Shown: piece after piece, positions 51,974 through 61,492 of the stretch
Layout of the letters: each line of letters opens with the position of its first letter
How positions within the stretch are numbered: position 1 is the first letter of the stretch
Source: Cohnella sp. SGD-V74
GTDB taxonomy: Bacteria > Bacillota > Bacilli > Paenibacillales > Paenibacillaceae
Reading direction: 5' to 3'
DNA length: 64,000 nt
NCBI RefSeq assembly: GCF_003001675.1
Contig: NZ_PVYW01000014.1
Span: 124,001-188,000 of the forward strand
Program-made: the position numbers and the translations under genes
The notes under the pieces: generated by a model
Databases searched by the model: none
The model's input: only the letters and a program-made list of their open reading frames with translations
What the model was told of the DNA's origin: nothing

Positions 51974-52058
51974 GCTGCCTTTCCTCCCCTTCCGCGCATG
52001 ATCCTCTTTAAGGTCCAACGGCACAGGCCGAATGCCGGCCCGTGCCGTTGGCGTCCGC

Positions 52059-53729
52059 TTATTGACGTTCAGGCGGTCGTCTTTCCGGCGTGTCCAGATC
52101 GGACATTTCCTTCTTCGCTTGCTTCAGCGCCGGCTCGAGATATTTGTCGATGTTCGTTTGCAGTTCCTTCAAATACTGCTCCGTCGTCAGCTTGCCGTCG
52201 AAGAAGCGCTGTACGCTGCCTACCCAGTCCTGCACGGACGGCTGATAGTCCATCAGTCCGCGAGCCAATTGGTTGCCCGGGCTCCAGTAGCCTTCGGTAT
52301 TGCCGATCGGCGCGAAGTCCGCGAAAGCGGAAGCCATTTCCGGCGGAAGCGTAATGTCCTTCAGCGCAGGAGAGCCTGCCAGCGATGCGTCGTCGCTCTC
52401 TTGGATTGCTTTAACGTATACGCCGTAGCCTTCCGGACTCGTCAAATACATCATGAAGTCCGCGTTCAGTTCATTCTGCTCGGCCGACTTGTTCACGAAC
52501 CCGTAGAAGCCGATCGGAATTTGAATCGTTCTGGCCGGAGCCATCACTTCCGGGCCTTCCATCGACGGCATGTTGAAGAATCCGTATTGGAACGGCTTCA
52601 CGCCGCCCTGTGCGCCGGTTTTCTCTTCATCCGCGAAATCCTTCGGCAGTTGGAAGTAGTGGCCCGGAGTTCCCATCAGCGTAGCGGCCTTGCCCGTCAG
52701 GAACAGATTGTACGCTTGCTCGGCCTTCACTCCGAAGAAGCCTTCAGGAACGTATTGGAACAAGCGCTTCAGATTGTCGGCATAGGCGACCCACTTCGGA
52801 TTGCCCTCCACCTGATAAGGCCCCTCTTTATCGCGAATCGCCTTCAAATGGCGCATTTCGTTCTTCGTGACATTGCTGTTCGAATCGTTGTACGGATCGG
52901 TCAAATCATACTCCCATACGCTGTCGATATCCGGCACGTACGAGTAGTCCTGCTCCTGGGAACGGATGACGTTAATGAAGTCGCGCAAATACTGGTCGGC
53001 GTAAATCCGCACGAGCCATCCTGCCTCGCCGCTCCACATCGAAGTGGAATCCCCGGCCAGCGCGAGCGGCGTGTAGCCCTCGGCTTTGATTTTCTCGAAT
53101 GCGTCGATCAGCTCGTTAAACGTCTTCGGCGCTTGCGTAATGCCGACTTTCTCGAAAATCTCCTTATTGTATACCCATACGATCTGCACCGACTCGAAAT
53201 TGAGGTTGGCCAGGAAGTCCTCGGAGCTGACGCCCTCGAGGTTGATGCCCATCGCTCCGAGATCGAGCGATTCCACCCAAGGCTTGCCGGTGTAGGGATT
53301 CATTTTGTCGAAATAAGCGTAATAGTCCATGAACTTGCGTTCGTTGACCAGGGCCGCGACCTCGTTGTTCACGACCATGTCCACTTCCGGCGTGCCGGCT
53401 GCGAACTGGGCCGTCAGCCATTCCTTGTAGCCTTCCATCGGCTTGTTGTCGACCGTGACCTTGACGCCCGGATTTTTGGCCATGTAACCGCTGGCCACCG
53501 CGTTCCATACGGAAGAGGAAGCATTGGGCAAGGAAATGTTGATCGTTCCCTTTAACTCTCGCGCAGCTTCGGCAGGGCTTTCGGAAGCGGTTTCCGACGG
53601 CGGCGCGCTGGAGCTCGGGGTCGTGCCGGAAGGACTCGACTCGGCGGCGTTGTTTTTGCTGCATGCCGCGAGTAACGAGGACACCATAAGTATACCAAGT
53701 AGCAAAGCCAGCCCCTTCTTTTTGAACAT
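52059..53729 (-). CDS. Sugar ABC transporter substrate-binding lipoprotein
   Basis: A 556-residue binding protein. Signal peptide with lipobox SLLAAC gives Cys23, followed by a Ser/Pro/Thr linker (SSPSGTTPSSSAPPSE) and the binding domain from about residue 58. It heads the operon with the propeller-permease fusion and the MalG-type permease. The long 5' region (53730-54038) carries the inverted repeat AGTAAAGTATA/TATACTTTACT, and closer to the gene a partial cre-like GAAAGCGCTTC at about 53764-53774. Ligand unknown; likely an oligosaccharide released by the glycosidases further on. Confidence 0.93.
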   Translation of the reverse strand: MFKKKGLALLLGILMVSSLLAACSKNNAAESSPSGTTPSSSAPPSETASESPAEAARELKGTINISLPNASSSVWNAVASGYMAKNPGVKVTVDNKPMEGYKEWLTAQFAAGTPEVDMVVNNEVAALVNERKFMDYYAYFDKMNPYTGKPWVESLDLGAMGINLEGVSSEDFLANLNFESVQIVWVYNKEIFEKVGITQAPKTFNELIDAFEKIKAEGYTPLALAGDSTSMWSGEAGWLVRIYADQYLRDFINVIRSQEQDYSYVPDIDSVWEYDLTDPYNDSNSNVTKNEMRHLKAIRDKEGPYQVEGNPKWVAYADNLKRLFQYVPEGFFGVKAEQAYNLFLTGKAATLMGTPGHYFQLPKDFADEEKTGAQGGVKPFQYGFFNMPSMEGPEVMAPARTIQIPIGFYGFVNKSAEQNELNADFMMYLTSPEGYGVYVKAIQESDDASLAGSPALKDITLPPEMASAFADFAPIGNTEGYWSPGNQLARGLMDYQPSVQDWVGSVQRFFDGKLTTEQYLKELQTNIDKYLEPALKQAKKEMSDLDTPERRPPERQ

Positions 53730-53849
53730 GTCGATCTCACCCTCGTTTTCGTCATTTTTGGTGAAGCGCTTTCTTCCCTTGACCGATAAGCGTCCCGAAC
53801 GAACCCGGCTTGTCGGCCATGCTGTCGATCAAACCCTATCTTTGTCGCC

Positions 53850-53886
53850 AGTAAAGTATAGTGTTTATTATTTCGTATACTTTACT
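53850..53886. promoter_or_regulatory. Operator of the 52059-53729 operon (AGTATACTTTA family)
   Basis: Perfect 11-base arms AGTAAAGTATA (53850-53860) and TATACTTTACT (53876-53886) with a 15-base AT-rich spacer. The right arm continues the motif gTATACTTTA found before 55148, 61137 and 63862. A possible promoter, TTGCAC-17-TATTCT on the minus strand, lies just upstream. The rest of 53730-54038 shows no gene. Confidence 0.7.
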
Positions 53887-54038
53887 TTTAAAAGAATACT
53901 ATATAAGGAGCTGCAGTGCAACATCTTTTTCGCTCTCCGCGGCTCCGATTTGCCGTAATCGGAATAAGAAAGGCTGTCGCCAACTTCCCGACAGCCCCGC
54001 GCTCCCAACAGGAGCCCCAACTATTCAATTGCTTGCCC

Positions 54039-55148
54039 TTAGCGCTTTGCGGGAGCCGGTCCCGTACTGTCTCTCTGGACTAGCGTAGGTACGATCTCGT
54101 CCTTCACAAGCCGGTTCTCTCCGTCTTTCATTTCGTACAGCAAAATTTCCGCGGCTCTCTGGCCGAGTTTATACGTATTCTGATTAACCGTGGACAACGT
54201 CGGATAAGTATACTTGCTTACTTTAACGTCATCGTACCCCATAATGCTGACTTCCTCCGGAACCTTCATGCCGAGCTCCTTGGCCGCATACACGGCCCCC
54301 ATCGCCTTGTAATCGCTCGTCGCGAAGATGGCTGTCGGAGGATCGTCGAGCGACATCAGCCTCCGGAATCCGTCGTTGCCCATGCTCACTCTTTCGTGAT
54401 CTCCGCTCATAATGGCGACCAGCTCGGGATCGAACGGAATTTGCCGCTGCGACAGCGCAAGCCGGTAGCCCTGCAGCCGGAGGGAAAATTCCTGGTTGAT
54501 TTCCAGAATCGAATTGCCCGTCAGAATGACCCCGATGCGCCGATGGCCGAGGGACAGCAAGTGCTGCGTCGCGAGATAGCCCCCGGTCAAGTTGTCCACG
54601 ATGACGTACGGGATGCCCAAGTGCGGGTAGTAGAAATGCACGGTGACGATGCGCCGTTTCTCTTGCTGCCAGGCGGACAGGCGGGACTGATCGAACGAAT
54701 CCATCGTCGTCAGCAGGATGATGCCCGCTCCCGGGTCCTGCGGAAGCTCGTAGTTTTCTCCGATGTTCCACATGTGGAAGGCGATTCCGCTCTCGTCGCA
54801 CGCCGCCTTGATCCCTTCGAACATATCGGTGAAGAACGGATGGGTGAAATCCGACACTTCATGATTTTTATGAGCGAAAAAAATCGTCCGAATCGGCTTC
54901 GGTCCGGCTGAAGCGACAGTCTCCTGGATAAAGGTTCCTTTGCCGCGTATACGGTATACGTATCCTTCCTGGACGAGATCCGACAGAGCTCTGCGAGACG
55001 TGATCTCGCTCGTGTTGTATTCTTTGGCCAGATCGATCTGCGTCGGGAGCGGATCGTGCGCCTTCAGCTCCCCCGTCTCGATCTTGCGCTTAATATCGTT
55101 CATGATATGCCGATACATCGGAGTCTTGTCCGACCTATCCATGTCCAT
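54039..55148 (-). CDS. AraR-type regulator: GntR helix-turn-helix fused to LacI-like sensor (paralogue 2)
   Basis: A 369-residue protein similar along its length to 48071-49195. GntR domain about 1-75 (MYRHIMNDIKRKIETGE, EITSRRALSDLVQEGYVYRIRGKGTFI); sensor domain about 90-365 with NLTGGYLATQHLLSLGHRRIGVIL and MGYDDVKVSKYTYPTLSTVNQNT. GGAGGAG precedes ATG 55148. An AGTATACT palindrome 29 bases before the start suggests it binds its own promoter. It is the most likely regulator of the shared motif, since it sits between two sites and has one itself. Confidence 0.9.
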   Translation of the reverse strand: MDMDRSDKTPMYRHIMNDIKRKIETGELKAHDPLPTQIDLAKEYNTSEITSRRALSDLVQEGYVYRIRGKGTFIQETVASAGPKPIRTIFFAHKNHEVSDFTHPFFTDMFEGIKAACDESGIAFHMWNIGENYELPQDPGAGIILLTTMDSFDQSRLSAWQQEKRRIVTVHFYYPHLGIPYVIVDNLTGGYLATQHLLSLGHRRIGVILTGNSILEINQEFSLRLQGYRLALSQRQIPFDPELVAIMSGDHERVSMGNDGFRRLMSLDDPPTAIFATSDYKAMGAVYAAKELGMKVPEEVSIMGYDDVKVSKYTYPTLSTVNQNTYKLGQRAAEILLYEMKDGENRLVKDEIVPTLVQRDSTGPAPAKR

Positions 55149-55174
55149 GCGACTACACTCCTCCCGAATTGGGA

Positions 55175-55187
55175 TTAGTATACTTTA
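55175..55187. promoter_or_regulatory. Operator of the AraR-type regulator gene
   Basis: TTAGTATACTTTA with perfect central palindrome AGTATACT, 27 bases before the start codon. Same motif family as 53850-53886 and 63905-63918. Confidence 0.65.
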
Positions 55188-55210
55188 GCGTCGCCTTTTT
55201 CGCAAGACGG

Positions 55211-55262
55211 AACAGAGCGGGAGGGCCGGAGGGTTATGTCCCTCGCTCGCTCCCGCTCTGTT
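55211..55262 (-). terminator. Hairpin terminator of the GH99-like gene
   Basis: AACAGAGCGGGAG and its perfect 13-base complement lie between the stop of 55355-57061 and the regulator. The loop contains a second GGGCCGGAGGG/CCCTC fold. The T-run is weak. Confidence 0.6.
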
Positions 55263-55354
55263 GCGCACAGCGGTTACCGCCGTGCTCGCCTATCGTCGCC
55301 GATCCTTGCCGCCGTTCTCCGTTAATGCCGACGAACTTAGGAAATCTCGCAGTC

Positions 55355-57061
55355 CTATTCGCCCGCCGGGATTGAATAACGGTAATTCAGTCTGCCCGCC
55401 GGCGCGACGTCGCCGTATTGGTAGAAGTCCATCGGATCGCCCTCGTTCTGCAGGTTGTCGGCCCATTTGAACGACAGCATGAGCTCCCGGTCCGACTTCT
55501 CCAGGCCGAGCAGCGTTCTCGGAATCGCCAGATGCAGCTCGTTTCCCCGTACCGCATAGCCGATCTCTCCGACCGCTTCCCAATTCCAACCGCCCAGACT
55601 CTTCTCCAGATAGGCCGCGGATTCACCCGGCGTCCGCCGGTTAACGGCAAAGTGATAGCCCTCCCAGTCTCTGTCTTCGTTTCCTTCGATGCGAAGAAGC
55701 AGCATCATCCAGTTGCGATCCGTGTAAGGTGTCAGATCGGACGCCGACGCCGCATAGAAAAACAGCGTATCGTCCGTATGCGCCGCCTTGAACGCAACGA
55801 GCTCGTTGCGCCCCGTTGCGTTCGCGTAATGAAGCTCGCCGTAGCCCGGATGGCTTCTAGGCCGCGTCTTGCCGCGAAAATCGCGATACTCCGCGCCGAC
55901 TCCCCGCCACGCCCCGAAGTCGGGAGCGATCGGAATCGGCCTCTCGAGGCGGCAGCTCGGCTCCGCTTCGTCCGGCATGCCTTTGAAACGCCGGATGTAA
56001 CCGATCAACTGCATATAGTAGCTGTCCCCGTAACCGCCCTTCATCGGTTCGATGTCGCGGCTGAAGTTCAGCGTCGCCTGATCGACGAACAGCACCGGCC
56101 TCTCCGGCCGGCCCGGCAGGCGCATCGCGATCCATTCGTTCCAGCCTGTCACGAACACGATTTCCGGATCTTCGGCCAGCGCGAACGCCCACTGCTCCGC
56201 CACGTTGGCGCCCCGAACGATCGCCTCCTCCGAATCCGTCTCTCCCGGACCCGCGCCTTCGTGATACCCTCTGCCCCAATTGTCGCCGCAGCCATAGAAG
56301 GGAGTGTCGCTCATCGCCACGCTGGGGTGCTGGGCGACAGATACGCTGATTGTCTCCTTGGCTCCCTCTTCGCTGTAGAACACCCGCTGCGGACGCTGGA
56401 ACTCGATCCACGGAAAGCCGTTCGTCTTCTCCGCTTCATTCGGCCATTGGTTCAGCCGGAACGTGAAGAAAGCGCGGTGCTCCTCCTCGCATTGCGAAGG
56501 ATCGCCGATGATCAGCGGCTTGCCCTTCCAGCGGAACCACAGATGCGGATACCGGTTCGGCTTGTACACGTCTTCGTAAATGTCCGCCACGGTCCGCCCC
56601 GACTCCGTATTCGTATAGAAAACGAATCGCGGAACTTTGAAGCCCTGCCCGGCAAGCTCGTCGAGAATGCGGAACAGCCGGTCGTACACGTTCTTGTACG
56701 TGACCGCGTTCGTCGTATCGAAGACGAGAAAGTCGACGCCTGCCGCCGTCAGAAGCTGAGCATGCTTGCGCAGCACCCATTCATCGTCGTTCAAGTAGTA
56801 GCCATACAGCGGTTCTCCCCAAAAGTGAAACGACTCGGGCGGGCCCCAGGCGGGATGCTCCGGGTCATGCACCGCTTCCGGCCACCGGGCGAGGATGCGC
56901 GTATTGTCGTTAGGCCCTTCCGTTCCATGCTGCCCCAGCCACAGGAAATAAAACAGTCCGACGAACCGATCCGCCCGATACGGCCCGGCCTCCTCCCGGG
57001 TCGGCAGCTTCCTTCCCAAGGCGTCGATGCCCGCGCAGCTCTCAAACCCTTTGTTCTCCAT
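55355..57061 (-). CDS. GH99/WbsX-like protein with C-terminal beta-sandwich domain
   Basis: A 568-residue cytoplasmic protein (no signal peptide). The N-terminal about 380 residues look like a GH71/GH99- or WbsX-like TIM barrel: VGLFYFLWLGQHG, DFLVFDTTNAVTY, and FVTGWNEWIAMR, the last holding the candidate catalytic Glu. About 390-568 is a beta-rich domain (GELHYANATGRNELVAFKAAH, LHLAIPRTLLGL), similar to a CBM9-type module. A glycosidase on an imported glycan is plausible but not proven. AAAAGGAGA precedes ATG 57061. It follows the DUF5722 gene by 113 bases and may be read with it. Confidence 0.7.
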   Translation of the reverse strand: MENKGFESCAGIDALGRKLPTREEAGPYRADRFVGLFYFLWLGQHGTEGPNDNTRILARWPEAVHDPEHPAWGPPESFHFWGEPLYGYYLNDDEWVLRKHAQLLTAAGVDFLVFDTTNAVTYKNVYDRLFRILDELAGQGFKVPRFVFYTNTESGRTVADIYEDVYKPNRYPHLWFRWKGKPLIIGDPSQCEEEHRAFFTFRLNQWPNEAEKTNGFPWIEFQRPQRVFYSEEGAKETISVSVAQHPSVAMSDTPFYGCGDNWGRGYHEGAGPGETDSEEAIVRGANVAEQWAFALAEDPEIVFVTGWNEWIAMRLPGRPERPVLFVDQATLNFSRDIEPMKGGYGDSYYMQLIGYIRRFKGMPDEAEPSCRLERPIPIAPDFGAWRGVGAEYRDFRGKTRPRSHPGYGELHYANATGRNELVAFKAAHTDDTLFFYAASASDLTPYTDRNWMMLLLRIEGNEDRDWEGYHFAVNRRTPGESAAYLEKSLGGWNWEAVGEIGYAVRGNELHLAIPRTLLGLEKSDRELMLSFKWADNLQNEGDPMDFYQYGDVAPAGRLNYRYSIPAGE

Positions 57062-57174
57062 CCGTTTTCTCTCCTTTTATCTGTCGCGGCATACCGCCGA
57101 TATCCCGCGGTTCCGGCCGCTCGGAGAGAGGGCGAACCCGTCGCGCCTCTCCCTCGCACTGCCCCGCGCTGCCG

Positions 57175-60100
57175 TTATTCCACGCCGATCCGGTCCAGCT
57201 GAAACTCCGGATTCCAAGTGATGTCGCTGCCGACCGCACGGAAGGAAATTTCAATGTCGGTAACCGAAGAGCGGCCCGCCCATGCCGACAGGTCTGCAGA
57301 GATGCGGTTCCAGCGATCCGCGCTCATGGCGCTCGTGTAGCTGAAGCTGTCTTCCCCGCTCCGCAGCGTTACTCGTGTCTCATAAGTGGCTCCCGGAACG
57401 CCGCCGTAGCTGTTGATGTCGTACGAGAATACGGAGGCTCCGCTTAGATCGAACGGCTGCTCGGGCGTCGTCTTCACCGTCTTCCAGGCGGAGGCCGCCG
57501 CGATCGCGGAACGCCCCGACAAAGCTTGCTGTCCTTCGCTCGGCGTGCCCGGACCGTTCGGGAACGACTGCACGGCGGCGACGCTGGCTACGTTCAAGCC
57601 TGCGCTCCAGCCCTGAACGCCGTCCTCGAAGTTGTACAGAACGCCGTCCTCCGGGGTTACCGGGGCTTTTCCTTTTAACGGGAATGTATACGTGCGATCC
57701 TCCAGCTTGATTTTCAGCTCGGGTTCTGTTCCGTTGGCCGGCGTATATTGCGTGACCTTCACGGTGAAAGATCGGCTTTCGTCGGTTCGTATGCCGCCGG
57801 GTTGAATGTCCTTCTTGGACAGCTTCAGGCCGGGCGTCGGTTCCAGCTTCAGCTTCTTGTTCAGCTTGTCGGGGCCGAAATTCGTTACGGTTACGGATAT
57901 TTCCGCTCCTGCTTCGAGTGCCGGAGAGACAAGCTTCGCTTCCACTTCGACGTTCGGATACTTCTTCTCTTCCTTGATCTTCTTGACGAATTTCGCCTCG
58001 TCGATACGGATTTCACCTTGCCAAGGCGCCCCTCCGACGGAACGGACCCAGATTTTGACGCCGTCGATCGACCGCAGACCATCCCAGCCCTTAAGCGGCA
58101 GCGCCAGATGGTTCCAGCCCTTCGACAGATCCAGTTTGGCCGTACCTTCCACGCGCTCGGAGCCGCTGTAGACGATGAACTTCGCATAGTACGCATGGCT
58201 CGGATCAGCGCCGGGCAGTTGAATGGCGGCCGTGAAATACGGCGTTTTCTTCGCGTCGAGCGGTTGCGTAAGCTTCTTCTGCACGCCCGCCCAATTGAGC
58301 CGGTAAGCGCTGTTCACGGTCGCCGCCAAGTAGCCGTTGCCGCGGAAAGCGCCTCCTTGCTCGGAGCGGATCGAACTGACTTCATCCGATGCCGCGAATC
58401 CGTCCGTTCCCGCTTCGAAGCCCCCGTCCGGCCCTGCTTGGTCTGCGCTAGCGATAAACTCGAGGCCGTTGGCTTGCGGCAAGCTCCGATCGGCCAGAAG
58501 GGCGGGATTAAAGCCCGGAATCGCCTGCTGCCAGCTCGGAATGCCGATGATCGCCTTCGCGAAATCCGTCACCTCCAACGACCGCTCCGTATCGATATAC
58601 TTGAACACATCGTAGATCGCTTTGTGCTGATCCGGAGTGACGACGGAAGTCGGCGTATGCGTCCACAGCCCGAGATTCAGTCCGCCCTCTTCGCCGTGAT
58701 CGACGTGGCGGTGCAGAATAAAGGCGTCGATGCCGTCAAGGAACCGGATCTTGTAGTACGCATACGCGTAAGCCGCGGCTTGAACCTTCTGATCGTTCTC
58801 GGAGTTCGTCAGGCTGTGGAAGCCCTGCTCCGACAGGATAATGCGGCGCATCTCCCCGTCGTACGTATAGTCCGGCTGCTTCATGTAGTCGACGAGCACG
58901 TCCAGATTTTTGAACGTAATCCGCTCCGTGTCGAAGGAATCCGTCGCCGTCGCGTCATTCCAGAAGCGAGGATTGAACAAGTTTTCCGGGTACGGATGGA
59001 ACGCCATGTTCCAGCTGAAGTCGCCTTCCGCGCGCGTCAGCTGCGTCAAGCGGTCGACGATCGCCTTGTTGTCGTATTTCCATAAGGAATCTGCGCTCAA
59101 GTTCTCGTTCCAGAAATGGTCGAGAGAGATATACGTTCTGGCATTCGCGTAAGCCGACTTGACGATCGTATCGACGAGGCGAAGCGTCTGGGCGTATTCG
59201 CGGACGTAGGCGTCCAGCTTTTTCGGCCCCATGTTGTTCCATACTTTGTTCTGGCCGACCTCGTTGCCCACGATGTAGTTGACCGCGCGCCCGAATTGCT
59301 GGTCGGACTTGGAGTAGCGCTCGGCCAGAAATTTAGTCGCCGCTTTCACATACTCGACGCCGACAGCGTTGGACGTATTCAGCGCGTAGACGATGCCGCC
59401 GGGCTCCGAGTCCGGGTGGAGCAAATATTCGTTCGCGGATTCCGGGTCTTTCGTATCGTACATGATAAGAATGAGGGAGACGATAATGCCGTTGTCGGAC
59501 AGGCTCTTGACCTGACGGTCCATCTGCTCGATCCGATCCTTGCGGAAAAAGTAGGTCTGGCCTTCGACTTCGAACGGAATCGAATTGTTCGGGTGATTGC
59601 CGTTCTTGTACATCAGCTCGTTGTAGGCTACGTTCAGCGCCGCGTGGCTGATGCCGAGCTCCTGCGCGTCGCCCGTCATCTGCACCTGCAGCCCCTTGAT
59701 GCTCTCAGCTTGGGGGAACGGCTCGTTGTTGGCGGCGAGCGTCTCCGCGTTCGCGACGTATTGCGGCGCGGCGACGAGCGTGTACTCGCCTCCGTCCTCG
59801 CGGGCCGCCACCGCAAACTTGGAATACAGCCGGCTCCTCGTTCCGTCGTTCAGGCCGGTCTCGAACCGGAACGACTCTGCGAGGTCCGCATCCGCCAGCG
59901 GCGTATGCGACGCCAACTCCGTCTGTGCATCCTCGTAGGTGGCCAATTCGAACAAATACAGCCTCGCCTCGGGATGATTGGCGACGAACTCGGGCTTAAC
60001 GGTTCCTTCAATGGCGATCACTCCGCCTTGCTCAATGAGAGCTTGCGCCGTTCCGTCGAACGGCTTCTCCAGAACGGGCATCGATTTGGGCGTAATCTGA

Positions 60101-61137
60101 TCGATCGCCAGCGTGCCCGAAGCGGCAGGGATGCTGAAGCGGAACGCCGTCACCGTCCCGCTCCAGTCCTCGCGGTCCGAGAAGTTGAAATCGCGGGTGA
60201 ACGTGCCCGAAGCCGGAATATCGAACGTCTTCGTGCGGGCGGCGTCCCAATCCGTTCCCGCCGTTTTCCACTGTACGGTCAGTTGCTCCGCCCCCGTTCC
60301 GTTCGTCATCGTCACGGACAATCCGTTACGCTTCGCCGCGTCGATTGCCAGCAGCGGGGATTCGAGCGTTCCGGCCGAGCCTCCGAGCGAGTAGAGCAGC
60401 TGTCCGCCCGCCGTCTGCAAGCTTCCTCCCGCAGCGGTGAAGCCTTCGGTTTCACCTTCGATGTCGAAGCTGAGGTCGCGCGCGTTCGTCGCCGTAATGT
60501 AGTCGATCTGGAAACGGCCGTTCCAGTAATCGTAGCCTGGCGCTCCTGGTGCGATCCCCTCCAGGTCGAAGTTCTGCATGAAGGAAATTTCCATCTTCGT
60601 GATGTTGCTTCTTCCAGCCCACTCCTCCAGGTTGATGAAGATCGGCCTCCAGGAGTCCGGACGGATCATGGCGACGCTCTCGAAACGGTCGTCTCCGCTG
60701 TACAGCGCGACCTTAAGCGCATAGTCCGCCGTCGCCTGCCATCCCCAGCTGTTGGCCGCCAGCGCCAGATAGCGGTATCCGCTCAGATCCAGCGGCTGCT
60801 CGTAGTCGCGGTAGATCGATCTCCACTCGTATACTTTGACCAGCTCCGGCACCTGCTCCAAGGCGCCAACGCCTTCGAACGGCTGGTTGGGACCGTTCAG
60901 CAGACTCGTCACGTACTGGACGGCGTCCGTATTTTGTCCGGCCTGCCACGCCTGCACCGACTCCGGCGCATTAAAATCGTCCAGCACGATCGCGGGGTAC
61001 ACGTCCTTGCCCGTCGATACCCGGTCGGACTGCTGCAGCGCCGGATCGTATTTGCCCGCCGAGACGACGGCGGCAAGAAGCAACTGCAAAAGCATCAGCA
61101 CTGCCAGTACCGCAGATACGTTACGCATTCGAGACAT
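57175..61137 (-). CDS. Large secreted DUF5722 protein (GH-like barrel with flanking binding modules)
   Basis: A 1320-residue secreted protein. Signal peptide about 1-30. A jelly-roll module at about 50-225 (YRYLALAANSWG and LEEWAGRSNITKMEISF) reappears at the C-terminus, about 1150-1320 (DLSGASVFSYDINSYGG and LSAWAGRSSVTDIEISF). The centre, about 470-885, is a DUF5722 TIM barrel: NYIVGNEVGQNKVW (Glu near 626) and IILSEQGFHSL (Glu near 768) sit where clan-A glycosidases keep acid/base and nucleophile. Further beta-rich modules lie between. ATG 61137 has GGAGGAGG; 24 codons upstream are AT-rich promoter. The substrate is unknown; a polysaccharide is likely. Confidence 0.8.
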   Translation of the reverse strand: MSRMRNVSAVLAVLMLLQLLLAAVVSAGKYDPALQQSDRVSTGKDVYPAIVLDDFNAPESVQAWQAGQNTDAVQYVTSLLNGPNQPFEGVGALEQVPELVKVYEWRSIYRDYEQPLDLSGYRYLALAANSWGWQATADYALKVALYSGDDRFESVAMIRPDSWRPIFINLEEWAGRSNITKMEISFMQNFDLEGIAPGAPGYDYWNGRFQIDYITATNARDLSFDIEGETEGFTAAGGSLQTAGGQLLYSLGGSAGTLESPLLAIDAAKRNGLSVTMTNGTGAEQLTVQWKTAGTDWDAARTKTFDIPASGTFTRDFNFSDREDWSGTVTAFRFSIPAASGTLAIDQITPKSMPVLEKPFDGTAQALIEQGGVIAIEGTVKPEFVANHPEARLYLFELATYEDAQTELASHTPLADADLAESFRFETGLNDGTRSRLYSKFAVAAREDGGEYTLVAAPQYVANAETLAANNEPFPQAESIKGLQVQMTGDAQELGISHAALNVAYNELMYKNGNHPNNSIPFEVEGQTYFFRKDRIEQMDRQVKSLSDNGIIVSLILIMYDTKDPESANEYLLHPDSEPGGIVYALNTSNAVGVEYVKAATKFLAERYSKSDQQFGRAVNYIVGNEVGQNKVWNNMGPKKLDAYVREYAQTLRLVDTIVKSAYANARTYISLDHFWNENLSADSLWKYDNKAIVDRLTQLTRAEGDFSWNMAFHPYPENLFNPRFWNDATATDSFDTERITFKNLDVLVDYMKQPDYTYDGEMRRIILSEQGFHSLTNSENDQKVQAAAYAYAYYKIRFLDGIDAFILHRHVDHGEEGGLNLGLWTHTPTSVVTPDQHKAIYDVFKYIDTERSLEVTDFAKAIIGIPSWQQAIPGFNPALLADRSLPQANGLEFIASADQAGPDGGFEAGTDGFAASDEVSSIRSEQGGAFRGNGYLAATVNSAYRLNWAGVQKKLTQPLDAKKTPYFTAAIQLPGADPSHAYYAKFIVYSGSERVEGTAKLDLSKGWNHLALPLKGWDGLRSIDGVKIWVRSVGGAPWQGEIRIDEAKFVKKIKEEKKYPNVEVEAKLVSPALEAGAEISVTVTNFGPDKLNKKLKLEPTPGLKLSKKDIQPGGIRTDESRSFTVKVTQYTPANGTEPELKIKLEDRTYTFPLKGKAPVTPEDGVLYNFEDGVQGWSAGLNVASVAAVQSFPNGPGTPSEGQQALSGRSAIAAASAWKTVKTTPEQPFDLSGASVFSYDINSYGGVPGATYETRVTLRSGEDSFSYTSAMSADRWNRISADLSAWAGRSSVTDIEISFRAVGSDITWNPEFQLDRIGVE

Positions 61138-61203
61138 AAATAGCCTCCTCCATTGGATTAAGAATGTTTTCGCAAATAACATAACAAATAAGTATTCTTT
61201 ATA

Positions 61204-61237
61204 CAACAATTATTTAACTAAGTATACATAATTGTTG
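61204..61237. promoter_or_regulatory. Operator of the DUF5722 gene
   Basis: CAACAATTA and TAATTGTTG form perfect 9-base arms around TAAGTATACATA, which matches the AGTATACTTTA motif in its core GTATAC. It is 67 bases before the start. Confidence 0.5.
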
Positions 61238-61316
61238 CTGAGGAACTATTTTTAGCGTGAATGTCGGGTGCTTAAGGGGCTGCGTCAGGGCGATGGGGCG
61301 ATGGAACGCGTGGTCA

Positions 61317-61405
61317 AGGCCACAAAAGTGCCTTGAGGCTCTCAGGCGGGGCAATCTGCTGCGACGGTAAGGCCATAAAAGTGCCTCGGCGCTCTCCGAC
61401 GGGGA
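61317..61405. repeat. Two 36-bp direct repeats, 53 bases apart
   Basis: AAGGCCAyAAAAGTGCCT followed by GCTCTC and GGCGGGG-like ends, at about 61316-61351 and 61369-61404. They lie in the 355-base gap 61138-61492, which has no gene. Confidence 0.6.
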
Positions 61406-61455
61406 GTGGGTGTGATGAATGATAAGTGCGAGGCTCAAGTGCGGGAGTATGCCAA

Positions 61456-61479
61456 GAGACAGCCGGGATCGGCTGTCTC
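61456..61479 (-). terminator. Hairpin after the GH78-like gene
   Basis: GAGACAGCC and GGCTGTCTC, loop of six, 14 bases past the stop of 61493-63862. No real T-run, so it may be a partial terminator. Confidence 0.5.
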
Positions 61480-61492
61480 CTCAGGACACGCA

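Noticed and set aside
53762..53775. Firm CcpA cre site
   Set aside because: GAAAGCGCTTC matches the core, but the outer positions fail, so I mention it only as a possibility.
59116..61143. 675-codon plus-strand frame
   Set aside because: Antisense to the DUF5722 gene, Arg/Val/Leu-rich without motifs or ribosome binding site.
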